Source of the DNA: Mesorhizobium zhangyense
GTDB lineage: Bacteria; Pseudomonadota; Alphaproteobacteria; Rhizobiales; Rhizobiaceae
Length of the DNA: 64,000 bases
Reading direction: 5' to 3'
Assembly: GCF_011045115.1 (NCBI RefSeq)
Contig: NZ_JAAKZG010000013.1
Coordinates: forward strand, 100,429 to 164,428
The translations under genes were made by a program, and so were the position numbers. Under the pieces are notes generated by a model. It saw nothing but the letters and a program-made list of their open reading frames with translations, ran no database searches and was not told where the DNA came from. Below are positions 46,380-55,390 of the stretch, piece after piece (positions within the stretch are counted from its first letter, which is position 1; every line of letters begins with the position of its first letter).

Positions 46380-47444
46380 ATGAATGAACGTGTAGCGCTC
46401 ATTACTGGAGTGACCGGCCAGGATGGAGCCTATCTCGCCGAGTTGTTGCTGAAGAAGGGATATGTGGTCCACGGCATGAAGCGCCGGGCCTCGTCCTTCA
46501 ATTCGGAGCGCGTCAACCATCTCTATGAAGATCCGCACAACACCGATGTGAAATTCCATCTTCACTATGGCGATATGACGGATTCGACGAACCTCATTCG
46601 CCTGATCCAGGAGACGCAGCCGACCGAGATCTACAATCTGGCCGCGCAAAGCCATGTGCAGGTGAGCTTCGAAACGCCGGAATATACGGCGAACGCTGAT
46701 GGCATCGGCACGCTGCGCATCCTCGAAGCCATCCGTATCCTCGGCATGGAAAAGCGCGCGCGTTTCTATCAGGCTTCGACCTCGGAGCTTTACGGGCTTG
46801 TCCAGGAAACGCCGCAGCGCGAAACCACGCCGTTCTATCCGCGCAGCCCCTATGCCGCAGCCAAGCTGTATGGCTACTGGATTACGGTGAACTACCGCGA
46901 AGCTTATGGCATGCATGCCTCGAACGGCATCCTGTTCAACCATGAAGGGCCGACACGCGGCGAGACCTTCGTGACCCGCAAGATCACGCGCGCCGTCGCT
47001 GCCATCCATCACGGCATGCAGAACAAGCTTTATCTCGGCAATCTCGACGCCAAGCGCGATTGGGGCCACGCCCGCGACTATGTCGAAGGCATGTGGCGCA
47101 TCCTGCAGCAGGAAGTTGCGGACGATTATGTGCTTGCCACCGGCGAAACGCATACCGTGCGTGAATTCGTCGACCTGGCATTCGGCGAAGTCGATCGTCG
47201 CATCGAATGGACGGGGTCCGGCGTCGATGAAAAGGGCGTATGCGCCAAGAGCGGAGAGATACTGGTCGAGATCGACAAGCGCTATTTCCGTCCGACCGAA
47301 GTCGATTTGCTGCTCGGCGATCCGAGCAAGGCACGCGAAAAGCTGGGCTGGGCGAGCTCGACGCCGTTCAAGGACCTGGTCAGCGAAATGGTCCAGAGCG
47401 ATTTGCGCGTCGTGTCGCGGGAAGCGTGGCGCAATGATCGTTGA
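46380..47444 (+). CDS. gmd: GDP-mannose 4,6-dehydratase
   Basis: 354 residues from ATG 46380. A short-chain dehydrogenase fold with [15 protein letters not shown] (NADP site), STSELYG and YAAAK (catalytic Tyr and Lys), plus [20 protein letters not shown] typical of Gmd. It makes GDP-4-keto-6-deoxymannose, the precursor of L-fucose, D-rhamnose and related sugars. No fucose synthase or rhamnose reductase is adjacent, so the next enzyme must be elsewhere. First gene of the glycan locus. Confidence 0.93.
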   Translation: MNERVALITGVTGQDGAYLAELLLKKGYVVHGMKRRASSFNSERVNHLYEDPHNTDVKFHLHYGDMTDSTNLIRLIQETQPTEIYNLAAQSHVQVSFETPEYTANADGIGTLRILEAIRILGMEKRARFYQASTSELYGLVQETPQRETTPFYPRSPYAAAKLYGYWITVNYREAYGMHASNGILFNHEGPTRGETFVTRKITRAVAAIHHGMQNKLYLGNLDAKRDWGHARDYVEGMWRILQQEVADDYVLATGETHTVREFVDLAFGEVDRRIEWTGSGVDEKGVCAKSGEILVEIDKRYFRPTEVDLLLGDPSKAREKLGWASSTPFKDLVSEMVQSDLRVVSREAWRNDR

Positions 47445-47595
47445 GTTTGGCTGCGAACCCGGCTGCACATCGAATTTGATCGACGCAGCCGGTTCCTGTT
47501 AGTCGAAGGAATGTCCACCCAGTTTCCGTTACTTGATCGAGTGTGATCGACGGCGTCTAGCCGCCCGATACACAGAAGGATGCCGAGGTCCGAGT

Positions 47596-48303
47596 ATGTC
47601 CAAGACGCCTTCCGAGATTTTTGGAAGCGTGCACTACCAGAGGCACAATGCGCGTCGCCTGGAGCATCTCGCACGCCTGTCGTTGCCTATAGAGAAGTCG
47701 GACGTCCTCGAATTGGGTTCGGGGCCTGGCGACCATACGACTTTCTTTCTGGATCGAGGCTGCAGCGTAACCGCGATCGATGCGCGTCAGGAAAATCTTG
47801 ATCTTCTCAATCAGCGCCTGAACCCGAAGGGCGCAGGCAAAGTATCGACGGTTCTTGGAGACCTCGAGCGTCCGGGTGACGTAGACGTGAAGCCGCATTC
47901 GATCGTCTATTGTTACGGGCTGCTCTATCACCTTGGCGATCCGGAAACCGCGTTGAACTGGATGGCATCGCGCTGCGAAAAGATGCTTCTGCTTGAAACC
48001 TGTGTTTCCTTCGGGTCCGAAGACAAGCTTGTGGCGGTGGCAGAAAAGAAAGAAATGGCCTCGCAGTCGTTCAGCGGCACAGGCACGCGTCCGACGCGGG
48101 CCTGGCTGCATAATCGCCTGAACAAACTGTTCTCGCACGTCTATGTCCCGGTCTTTCAGCCCTACCACGAAGAATTCCCGACGGACTGGACGCGCAAGGA
48201 TGCGTGGGGCTCCCATGCGCGCGCGATTTTCGTGGCGTCGAGGCAGGCTATCAGCAACCCACTGCTTCTCGATTTCCTTCCTCCCCGTCAGACGCGCGGA
48301 TGA
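47596..48303 (+). CDS. class I SAM-dependent methyltransferase of the glycan locus
   Basis: 235 residues from ATG 47596. The SAM site VLELGSGPGDHTTFFLDRG (about residues 37-55) is followed by ITAIDA-type motif II and YCYGLLYHLGDPETAL. The C-terminal part is not recognised. Its stop overlaps the start of the following glycosyltransferase (ATGA). It probably methylates a sugar or a lipid-linked intermediate. An inverted repeat at 47455-47495 between gmd and this gene may separate the transcripts. Confidence 0.8.
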   Translation: MSKTPSEIFGSVHYQRHNARRLEHLARLSLPIEKSDVLELGSGPGDHTTFFLDRGCSVTAIDARQENLDLLNQRLNPKGAGKVSTVLGDLERPGDVDVKPHSIVYCYGLLYHLGDPETALNWMASRCEKMLLLETCVSFGSEDKLVAVAEKKEMASQSFSGTGTRPTRAWLHNRLNKLFSHVYVPVFQPYHEEFPTDWTRKDAWGSHARAIFVASRQAISNPLLLDFLPPRQTRG

Positions 48304-49550
48304 GCGGGCCTATGAATATGCCAGCCACGCGTCGGCTACTGATTATCGACCCGATTTTTCGCGGCAGCCGCCTCTATTACAGTGCGATGGCGGCTGCAGG
48401 TGCATTTGCGCAAGGCTGGGAAGTGCACATCCTTACGCGCGAGGAAGCAGAAACCGAGCATTACTTCGAACTCTTCGAAGGCACGCCCGTCACCTTGCAT
48501 CGCAAGGTGCCATTGCCTGCCGGATTTTGGTACGGAAAGATCGGTGGCGAGGCCGTCGAAGCACTGATCGGCGCGTTGGTTTCGCTGCACAAGGAGTTCC
48601 AGTTCGAGCGCATTCTGGCAGCGGGCATCAACGAACTGAATCGCGAGTTCACCGATGCGTGCGTTGCTCACAGAAATGAACTCAGGGCCACGCTCGGGCG
48701 CACACCTCTGGTGGCGATAGAATACGATGCCCGCTACCTGCTTCGCGGCTTGCAGGCGCCGCGACCACGCAATCCGATCGAGCGCCTGCGGCGCGAATTC
48801 CGGGTCTGGTTCCGTCGCGAAAGGCAGCGTCAAAATCTGCGTTCCCTGCGACGTGCGATACCGGGACTACGCGTTGCCATTCTCGATGAAAGGGCGTTCG
48901 ACCGGACGCTGGCAACGCGAATCGGGCGTTCGTTCCTCGTCCAGCTTCCGGATCCGCCGCCGCGCTATGTCGGTCCGGCTCCTTTGGCGCCGGACGCGAG
49001 CGAAGTTCACGACAAGACCAGGGTTCTTCTCGTCGGCCTGCAATCGAAGCGCAAGGGCATCGAGGACTTTACGCGGCTTCTTCAGGCGCGCCCGAACCTC
49101 AAGGAACGCTTCCAGTTCGTGCTATGTGGTTCGCTCGTCGCCGAAAGCGAACCACTGCGGCCGAAACTGGTGGCCGCCCGCAAGGCCGGGCTCCTGGAAT
49201 GGGTGGATGAATATCTGCCTGAAGTCGAGATTCAGCGCCGCTACAGCGAAACGGACTATGTCCTGCTTCCCTATGCGCGCGACTTCGAAAGCTCGAGCGG
49301 TGTCATGGCAAACGCGGCAAGGTCCGGCAAGCCGATCGTAGCGACCGATCACGGCTGCGTCGGCTACCGGGTTCAGCGGTTTGGAATGGGTTTCGTCTAT
49401 CCATCGGCAAATATTGCTAAAATGGCGGAAGTCCTTTTTTCCTTGCCGCGCCCCTCGGAACCAGAGTATCAGGGCCTTTCCACCAACTGTATTAACTACG
49501 CTCGGAACAATTCGGTCGACGAGTTCCAACGAATTTTGTTGAGCGCGTGA
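48300..49550 (+). CDS. GT-B glycosyltransferase (GT4-like)
   Basis: 416 residues from ATG 48300. The C-terminal donor domain begins at VLLVGLQSKRKGIEDF and includes FVLCGSL, YSETDYVLLPYARDFESSSGVMANAARSGKPIVATDHG (the E-x7-E type region is only partly conserved) and GFVYP. The N-terminal acceptor domain is unusual, with a Arg-rich stretch RLRREFRVWFRRERQRQNLRSLRR (about 155-178) that could contact membrane phospholipid. Donor sugar unknown. Confidence 0.78.
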   Translation: MSGPMNMPATRRLLIIDPIFRGSRLYYSAMAAAGAFAQGWEVHILTREEAETEHYFELFEGTPVTLHRKVPLPAGFWYGKIGGEAVEALIGALVSLHKEFQFERILAAGINELNREFTDACVAHRNELRATLGRTPLVAIEYDARYLLRGLQAPRPRNPIERLRREFRVWFRRERQRQNLRSLRRAIPGLRVAILDERAFDRTLATRIGRSFLVQLPDPPPRYVGPAPLAPDASEVHDKTRVLLVGLQSKRKGIEDFTRLLQARPNLKERFQFVLCGSLVAESEPLRPKLVAARKAGLLEWVDEYLPEVEIQRRYSETDYVLLPYARDFESSSGVMANAARSGKPIVATDHGCVGYRVQRFGMGFVYPSANIAKMAEVLFSLPRPSEPEYQGLSTNCINYARNNSVDEFQRILLSA

Positions 49551-49565
49551 GAATATTGCGGAACT

Positions 49566-50549
49566 ATGACAGAACAAAATACTCCACTCATCGCGCTTCT
49601 TGACACTTCTGTCTGTACAAAAAATCTGGGTGACCAGATTATTATGGATGCAGTCAATACTCAGTTGAGGCGAATCTATCCGCGCAGCTTTTTCTGCTCT
49701 TTGCCAACGCACGATTATTTGTCGAGCGAAAGCTTCAAGATCCTCGAGCAGAGTCCGTTCGCGATTGTCGGCGGCACAAATCTGCTTACTGCAGATATGT
49801 GGAAATATAATCAGTGGAAAGTAAGCTACAAAGACTACTTCAGATTGAAGAACGTCATTTTGATGGGCGTGGGTTGGTGGCAGTACCAGAAGGAGCCGAC
49901 CTTCTATACTCGTACTCTTCTCAAGCGTTTTTTGCATGGAAACATGCTGCATTCGGTCAGAGACGGATATACCCAGCGCAAGCTGCAGGAGATGGGGCTT
50001 CCCAACGTCGTCAACACCGGGTGCATGACCCTGTGGGATCTCGATGCCGAGCACACGAGCCAGATTCCGCAGCGCAAGGCGGAGAACGTCATCTTCACCC
50101 TGACCGACTACAAGCCGTATCCTGAAAAGGATAAGTATCTTTTCAACATTCTGGCGAAGCAATACAGCAAGGTGTATCTCTGGCTGCAGGGATCGCGCGA
50201 CCTGGAATACTCCAAGTCCATCTGCGGCACGCGTGCCGAGATCGTCGATCCGACACTGAAGGCTTTCGACGAGGTGTTGTCGTCGAACCTTGACCTTGAA
50301 TATGTAGGCACGCGCTTGCATGCGGGAATACGCGCACTGCAGCACAAGCGCCGCACCATGATCGTCTCGGTGGACAACAGGGCTACGGAAATGGGTCGTG
50401 ACTTCAACCTGCCCGTTATCGAGCGCAAGGATGTCGGAAATCTGAAGACCTTGCTCGCCGAGGACCGAGCTACGGTAGTCAACCGGCCGGTCGAGGCGAT
50501 CGAGGCCTGGAAGCGACAATTCTCTCAGCCAAATGGCTCTGCTCTTTAA
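49566..50549 (+). CDS. polysaccharide pyruvyl transferase family protein
   Basis: 327 residues. Features of the family are the NLGDQIIMDAVNTQL start, FAIVGGTNLL, MGVGWWQYQ, and the late EYVGTRLHAGIRALQHKRRTMIVSVDNRA. Members add pyruvate ketals from phosphoenolpyruvate to sugars, though some are glycosyltransferase-like. The gene is visibly richer in A/T and in rare codons at its 5' end than the metabolic part of the window, which suggests transfer. It lies 15 bases after the preceding gene and 11 before the next. Confidence 0.8.
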   Translation: MTEQNTPLIALLDTSVCTKNLGDQIIMDAVNTQLRRIYPRSFFCSLPTHDYLSSESFKILEQSPFAIVGGTNLLTADMWKYNQWKVSYKDYFRLKNVILMGVGWWQYQKEPTFYTRTLLKRFLHGNMLHSVRDGYTQRKLQEMGLPNVVNTGCMTLWDLDAEHTSQIPQRKAENVIFTLTDYKPYPEKDKYLFNILAKQYSKVYLWLQGSRDLEYSKSICGTRAEIVDPTLKAFDEVLSSNLDLEYVGTRLHAGIRALQHKRRTMIVSVDNRATEMGRDFNLPVIERKDVGNLKTLLAEDRATVVNRPVEAIEAWKRQFSQPNGSAL

Positions 50550-50560
50550 GGCTGGTCACC

Positions 50561-51856
50561 ATGAGAGTGCTATCCATCGGATCGAGCGACAAGGCAGGCG
50601 GCGCAGCAATCGCTGCTTACCGGCTGAATGCCGAGCTGGTTTCCCAGTTTCGCACCCGCCTGATCAGTGCGGTTGCACGGAAGGTCACCAACGAAAAGGA
50701 CGTCATAGATATCGGCCGCGAGGGCAGCCCTTATGCTCGGCGCCTACGCCAGCTGACTGGGGCGTTTCAGAAATGGAGCGGCTGGCAATATCGGTTCCTT
50801 CCTGTGCAGCGGCAGCGAATCCTTGCCACGGCACGAAGATTTGAGCCTGATGTCATCAACCTTCACAATCTGCATGGCGGGACGCTGGACGGTTTTTTCC
50901 AGACCGACCTGATAGTGGATCTTTCTCAAATAGCGCCTGTTGTCTGGACACTTCACGATATGTGGGCGCTGACGGGCCATTGCGCCTATTCGATGGGATG
51001 CGATCTTTGGCGAGACGGCTGCGGCCCTTGCCCGCATATGAATTTCTATCCTCCCATAAAGAAGGATCAATCGGCCGGCCTGTGGCGGTGGAAGCGCAGC
51101 ATCTACGCACACAGCGATCTTACCGTCGTTACGCCGTCGAAGTGGCTTGGGCAGCTCTGCCACGATACCAAGCTGGTCGTGCCCGAAAATATCAGGACGA
51201 TTCCGAATGGCATTGATCTTGATCTGTTCTCTCCCGGCAGCAAGAAGGCAGCACGCCAGTCGCTCAGGATTGCAGAAGACGCAAAAGTGCTTGTGTTTGC
51301 GGCCGAACGGGTCGGCGGCAATGCGCGAAAGGGCGGCAAGGCCCTGGAGGTTACTCTTCGCAGGCTGAACGAAGTGGCGACCTCCAGAATTGATGTGCTG
51401 CTGGTGGGAGAGGGTGAGCTTCCCTGGATTCGCGAACTGACGAATATCAAGTCACGGCGTATGGGGTATATCTCCAAGGAACATGAGCTAGTTAAGATAT
51501 TCCGTGCGGCCGATCTCTTTCTTTTTCCGACGGAAGCGGATAATTTACCCAATACGTTGGTGGAGGCGATCGCCTGCGGCTTACCGGCTGCGACGTTCGA
51601 TGTAGGGGGTTGCGGAGAAGTCATAAAAGACGGAACCAGCGGATTGCTTGGCTCCGTCGAAAGTCCGGACAAGTTAGCTGATCGAATTTGGCACTATCTA
51701 GACAATCCCGAGTCATTGGCTCGGCTGTCAGCTTCCTCTCGGGAATATGCGCTTAATTTTAATGTCAAGCTGATGGCCAGACGCTACATGGATCTTTTTG
51801 TTGAAGTTAGTAATCGGCGGGCGAGAACAAAACAGGGCGCATTGTTAAGCGCGTAG
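50561..51856 (+). CDS. GT4-family glycosyltransferase (paralogue A)
   Basis: 431 residues. The N-terminal GGAAIAAYRLNAEL and a Cys-rich loop after VVWTLHDMWALTGHCAYSMGCDLWRDGCGPCPHM are diagnostic of one GT4 branch. The donor domain has IPNGIDLDLF, LLVGEG, and FLFPTEADNLPNTLVEAIACGLPAATFDVGG with the catalytic-type Glu residues. It is a clear paralogue of the gene at 53266, with the same Cys pattern, and the two flank the FkbM-coiled-coil gene. Probably adds successive, similar sugars. Confidence 0.88.
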   Translation: MRVLSIGSSDKAGGAAIAAYRLNAELVSQFRTRLISAVARKVTNEKDVIDIGREGSPYARRLRQLTGAFQKWSGWQYRFLPVQRQRILATARRFEPDVINLHNLHGGTLDGFFQTDLIVDLSQIAPVVWTLHDMWALTGHCAYSMGCDLWRDGCGPCPHMNFYPPIKKDQSAGLWRWKRSIYAHSDLTVVTPSKWLGQLCHDTKLVVPENIRTIPNGIDLDLFSPGSKKAARQSLRIAEDAKVLVFAAERVGGNARKGGKALEVTLRRLNEVATSRIDVLLVGEGELPWIRELTNIKSRRMGYISKEHELVKIFRAADLFLFPTEADNLPNTLVEAIACGLPAATFDVGGCGEVIKDGTSGLLGSVESPDKLADRIWHYLDNPESLARLSASSREYALNFNVKLMARRYMDLFVEVSNRRARTKQGALLSA

Positions 51857-51872
51857 AGCTGCCAGTATCAAG

Positions 51873-53273
51873 ATGTCCGAGTATGAACGACTTGTTCGTT
51901 ATTATGGCGAAAACGCCGAAGACTGTTTGCTTTGGCATCTCTTCGAGGACAGGTCGACTGGATTCTATGTAGACGTCGGCGCCTTTGATGGCGTCTATTT
52001 GAGCAATACATTCTCATTCGAGCAGCAGGGATGGCGCGGAATTTGCGTCGAGCCCCATCCGGAATACTCCAGGATTTGCGAGAAAAATCGCCCTCTCGCG
52101 CGCACGCTCCAGTTGGCTTGCGTCGACGATGAGAACTTGCGCGAGGTTCCCTTTTATACCGAAGAGATTGGCGTCTATTCCCGGCTGGAACTGGAAGAGG
52201 GGGACGTCAAGCAACTCAAGGCGTCCTATAAGAAGCACGATCTCAAGGTTGAGGGTTTTGACAGAACCGTAGTCGCTGCCCGGACGCTTTCCAGCATCAT
52301 TAGCGAGTATGCGCCGAAAGAAGTGATCGACTTCATCTCCATTGATGTGGAGGGCGGTGAAATACGCGTTCTGAACGGTCTGGGGCTGGACAAGATCCGG
52401 CCGCGGGCGCTGGTCATTGAAGCCAACAACGCCGAGCAGGCGGAGCACCTTGACTCCTATATGGACAGTTTCGGCTACAAACTCGGTCGAAAAATAGCCC
52501 AGAACCGCATCTTCGTCGCGGCCGAGGAAGACGCCAAGAAACTTCAGTCGTATCAAATGCAGTGTTTCGTAGAGAAGCAGACGCATCCGAAAGGCGCGCA
52601 ATATTCGTTTCCCGGCATCGTTCGTGGAAAGATAATCGACGAGATAAGAGACCAGAAGCTGCATAAGGCTTTTCTTGATATCGGCCGTATTCGCGCGAAA
52701 GCGGACGTCAAGGAAAAGGAAGCAACGCATCTCACCGGAACACTGGCTGCCGCACGCGAGCGCGCCGCAGCAGTTGAAAAGGCGTTAAAAGAAACGCGCA
52801 AGGAAAACGTGGCGTCCGAGAGGGCGCTGAAAGTGCTCCGCGCGCGAGCGACCGAACTGGAAGAAATTCTGAAGAAGGTCAGGGCTCAGCGCACCACGGC
52901 TCAACGCACATCGGAACTCCTGCGCCAACGTGGCACTGATCTTACCCGGGCGCTGGAAAGAGCCCGGCAGCACACCACGCTGCTTGATCAGAAAGATGCC
53001 GAGATTGGGCAGAAGAACATCGAGATTGCACGCAAGAGCGCGGAGGCGAAGCGGTATCGCGTTCGGCAGCGCCAGCTTGATCTTGAATTGGCGAGGGCGC
53101 GCGCCACTGCAGCCTTGCTGGTCAAAAGGGACGCCGAGATAGAGCGCCGACGTTACCGGCAACAGGAACTCGATGCCCGCGTTCATCAGCTTCAAAATTC
53201 ATTTCGTGCAATTCTTGGTTCTTTGTGGCGCCGCATGACCCGCGGAACGCCGAAGGGCGGCGGAGATGGCTGA
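51873..53273 (+). CDS. FkbM methyltransferase fused to a long coiled coil (possible chain-terminator/ruler)
   Basis: 466 residues. Residues 10-230 are an FkbM SAM-methyltransferase (FYVDVGAFDGVYLSNT at 31-46, ICVEPHP, IDFISIDVEGGEIRVLNG). From 248 to 459 there is no proline, and about 275-442 has heptad-like alternation of Ala/Leu/Ile with Arg/Glu/Lys, a coiled coil of roughly 170 residues. The C-terminus QNSFRAILGSLWRRMTRG is short, basic and amphipathic, suited to membrane binding. Typical FkbM proteins are 200-280 residues. The layout recalls WbdD of E. coli O9a, where a coiled coil between modifying enzyme and membrane tail sets chain length. It overlaps the next glycosyltransferase start by 8 bases. 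Confidence 0.85.
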   Translation: MSEYERLVRYYGENAEDCLLWHLFEDRSTGFYVDVGAFDGVYLSNTFSFEQQGWRGICVEPHPEYSRICEKNRPLARTLQLACVDDENLREVPFYTEEIGVYSRLELEEGDVKQLKASYKKHDLKVEGFDRTVVAARTLSSIISEYAPKEVIDFISIDVEGGEIRVLNGLGLDKIRPRALVIEANNAEQAEHLDSYMDSFGYKLGRKIAQNRIFVAAEEDAKKLQSYQMQCFVEKQTHPKGAQYSFPGIVRGKIIDEIRDQKLHKAFLDIGRIRAKADVKEKEATHLTGTLAAARERAAAVEKALKETRKENVASERALKVLRARATELEEILKKVRAQRTTAQRTSELLRQRGTDLTRALERARQHTTLLDQKDAEIGQKNIEIARKSAEAKRYRVRQRQLDLELARARATAALLVKRDAEIERRRYRQQELDARVHQLQNSFRAILGSLWRRMTRGTPKGGGDG

Positions 53274-54576
53274 CCGTCAATCCGGTCCCATCGCACACGA
53301 TCGAACAAAAAGCGCTTCAATGTCCGTAGCCGTCGTCAACGCCATCCGGGGGCAGGGCGGCGCAGCACTTGCTGCCCAGCGTTTGCACGCGTCGCTGGGA
53401 CAGGCAGGCCTGGACGCACGCTTTGTTTGTCTTGATGGATATCAAGCCGGTGATCTGCATCCGCAGCCTTCCGCCAATCCGCTTGAGGCCGCCAGGCGTC
53501 TGGCGCTTCGCGCGGTTCGCTCGGCGCAGGCAAGAGCGGGTACGGCCCTGCGCCCGAAATTGGCCGAGACATTCGAACTCCAGCCGATCATACCGCAGAA
53601 AGCGGCTCGGCTCTCAATTCCGTCCTGCGATATCGTGAACCTGCATTGGGTATCGATTTTTCTGACTCCCGAAACCATTGCCTGGATCGCCGACACGCGC
53701 GCCCCGATCGTCTGGACGCTTCACGACATGGTGCCGTTTACCGGAGGCTGCCACTACGACAATGGGTGCGGACGTTTTGAGGAGGCTTGTGGCCAATGTC
53801 CGCAGCTTTTCAGACCGGGACCAAACGACCTTTCGCGTCGAAATTTCGAGCGGAAACGCCGCGCATATTCCAGTATCCCTGCCGATCGCCTGACCATCGT
53901 CGCGCCAAGCCGATGGATGGCCGAACAATGCACGAAGAGCGCATTGCTTGGCGAGCGGCGGATCGAGGTGATACCCAACTCTGTCGACCTGCAAACATTC
54001 TCGCCGCGACCGAAAGACGAGGCCCGCCACAGTTTGGGGTTGCCTGTGGACCGGCCTATTGTGCTGTTGGTGTCTGCCAATCTTTCGAACGGAAGAAAGG
54101 GGGGCCAGTTCGTGGCGCAGATCATGGAGCGCATCCGCGCTGGTCTGCCGGGCGCTCTTCTTGTCACCGTGGGCGGTGGCAAGCTTCCTTCAGCGGTAGA
54201 ACACCGGTCCCTTGGAACCATTCGCGACGATCGGGAAATGGCTGCGGCCTATGCCGCGGCGGACATAACCATTCTCCCTTCGCTTCAAGACAATCTGCCC
54301 AATACAATGCTCGAATCCATGGCTTGCGGCACGCCGGTCGTGGGCTTCAACACGGGTGGAGTGCCCGACTTCGTCCTGCCTGGTCAAACTGGCGCGCTGG
54401 CTTCTGCCGGAGATGCCGGGGCTTTCGGCGAAGTCGCTCTGCGGATATTGAAATCGGACAGGACCGGAATGGCGCAGAATGCCCGCAGGCTGATAGAACG
54501 GGAGTGTGCTTTCGACGTTCAGGCGCAGCGCTACAAGGCGTTGTTTGGCGAACTCGCTGGCCGCAATAGGCTTTAG
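53266..54576 (+). CDS. GT4-family glycosyltransferase (paralogue B)
   Basis: 436 residues from ATG 53266 overlapping the previous stop (ATG 53320 is an alternative that begins directly at the fold, MSVAVVNAIRGQGGAALAAQRL). Shares with the gene at 50561 the Cys-rich loop (WTLHDMVPFTGGCHYDNGCGRFEEACGQCPQL), IPNSVDLQTFSP and DNLPNTMLESMACGTPVVGFNTGG. Intact GT4 donor site. Acts on the same glycan; sugar specificity unknown. Confidence 0.87.
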   Translation: MADRQSGPIAHDRTKSASMSVAVVNAIRGQGGAALAAQRLHASLGQAGLDARFVCLDGYQAGDLHPQPSANPLEAARRLALRAVRSAQARAGTALRPKLAETFELQPIIPQKAARLSIPSCDIVNLHWVSIFLTPETIAWIADTRAPIVWTLHDMVPFTGGCHYDNGCGRFEEACGQCPQLFRPGPNDLSRRNFERKRRAYSSIPADRLTIVAPSRWMAEQCTKSALLGERRIEVIPNSVDLQTFSPRPKDEARHSLGLPVDRPIVLLVSANLSNGRKGGQFVAQIMERIRAGLPGALLVTVGGGKLPSAVEHRSLGTIRDDREMAAAYAAADITILPSLQDNLPNTMLESMACGTPVVGFNTGGVPDFVLPGQTGALASAGDAGAFGEVALRILKSDRTGMAQNARRLIERECAFDVQAQRYKALFGELAGRNRL

Positions 54577-54609
54577 GAAAAGCCTGATCGGAAGAGGTAT
54601 CTTCCGAGG

Positions 54610-55347
54610 ATGATCTCGATGAAAGGTTTCAACTTGGCTCAACTCGTTGGGAATGAAATGCCGGTGGAAGAAAAATTCGCACGCGGGTTCCGCCCGAAGG
54701 ACTGGGTGTCTGATCATCAAGGCTTCATGCCGGACACTGCCACGATATTCGATGTCGGCGCCAATGTCGGACAGACGACCGCGGTGCTGCTGGAAGCGTT
54801 TCCCGGCGCGCAGATCCATGCCTTTGAGCCGTTTCCGGCATCCGCGGCAAAGCTCAAGGCCCGTTTTCGAAACCAGCCGAGGGTAACCTGCGTCGAAGCG
54901 GCTGCCGATGCGGTGAACGGAACCAAGACGATGCATGTGCACGCTGAATTGAGCGTCACCAACTCGCTGCTTCCGTTTCACGAAGACTCGGGCAAATACA
55001 TGCCGCAATCCGCGCCTTCGACCGAGTGCTCGGTCAAAGCGGTTTCGCTTGATGCCTATTGTGCTTCGGAAGGCATCGCCGGCATCGACCTGTTGAAGAT
55101 CGATACACAAGGGTTCGAACGCCAGGTTCTTGAGGGAACCCAAGGCCTTTTGTCGCGAAATGCCGTCGCATCCGTTTATTGCGAGATGATTTTTGTGCCC
55201 GTCTATGAGGGGCAGGCGACCTTCTATGACGTCGCCGGCTATCTCGGCGGCTTCGGCTATGCGCTGTATGACTTCTACGACTTCGTCTACGATGCGTCGG
55301 GTCAGCTCAAATGGGGAAATGCCGTCTTCCGCCCGGCAAAGCCGTGA
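54610..55347 (+). CDS. FkbM-family methyltransferase
   Basis: 245 residues, methyltransferase domain only. SAM motif IFDVGANVGQTTAVLLEAFP (about residues 43-62), HAFEPFPASAAKL, and IDLLKIDTQGFERQVLEG are typical. It ends with a YDFYDFVYDASGQLKWGNAVF segment found in many FkbM proteins of polysaccharide loci. Unlike the FkbM gene at 51873 it has no coiled coil. Last plus-strand gene of the locus, convergent with wzm. Confidence 0.87.
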   Translation: MISMKGFNLAQLVGNEMPVEEKFARGFRPKDWVSDHQGFMPDTATIFDVGANVGQTTAVLLEAFPGAQIHAFEPFPASAAKLKARFRNQPRVTCVEAAADAVNGTKTMHVHAELSVTNSLLPFHEDSGKYMPQSAPSTECSVKAVSLDAYCASEGIAGIDLLKIDTQGFERQVLEGTQGLLSRNAVASVYCEMIFVPVYEGQATFYDVAGYLGGFGYALYDFYDFVYDASGQLKWGNAVFRPAKP

Positions 55348-55370
55348 CCTGACGACGAAGCGGCGTCAGG
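55348..55370. terminator. inverted repeat between convergent fkbM and wzm
   Basis: CCTGACG (55348-55354) pairs with CGTCAGG (55364-55370) directly after the fkbM stop, inside the 43-base gap to the wzm stop. Possible bidirectional transcription end; the stem is short and there is no T-run. Confidence 0.4.
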
Positions 55371-55390
55371 TCGGTCATGAGTGGATCGCG

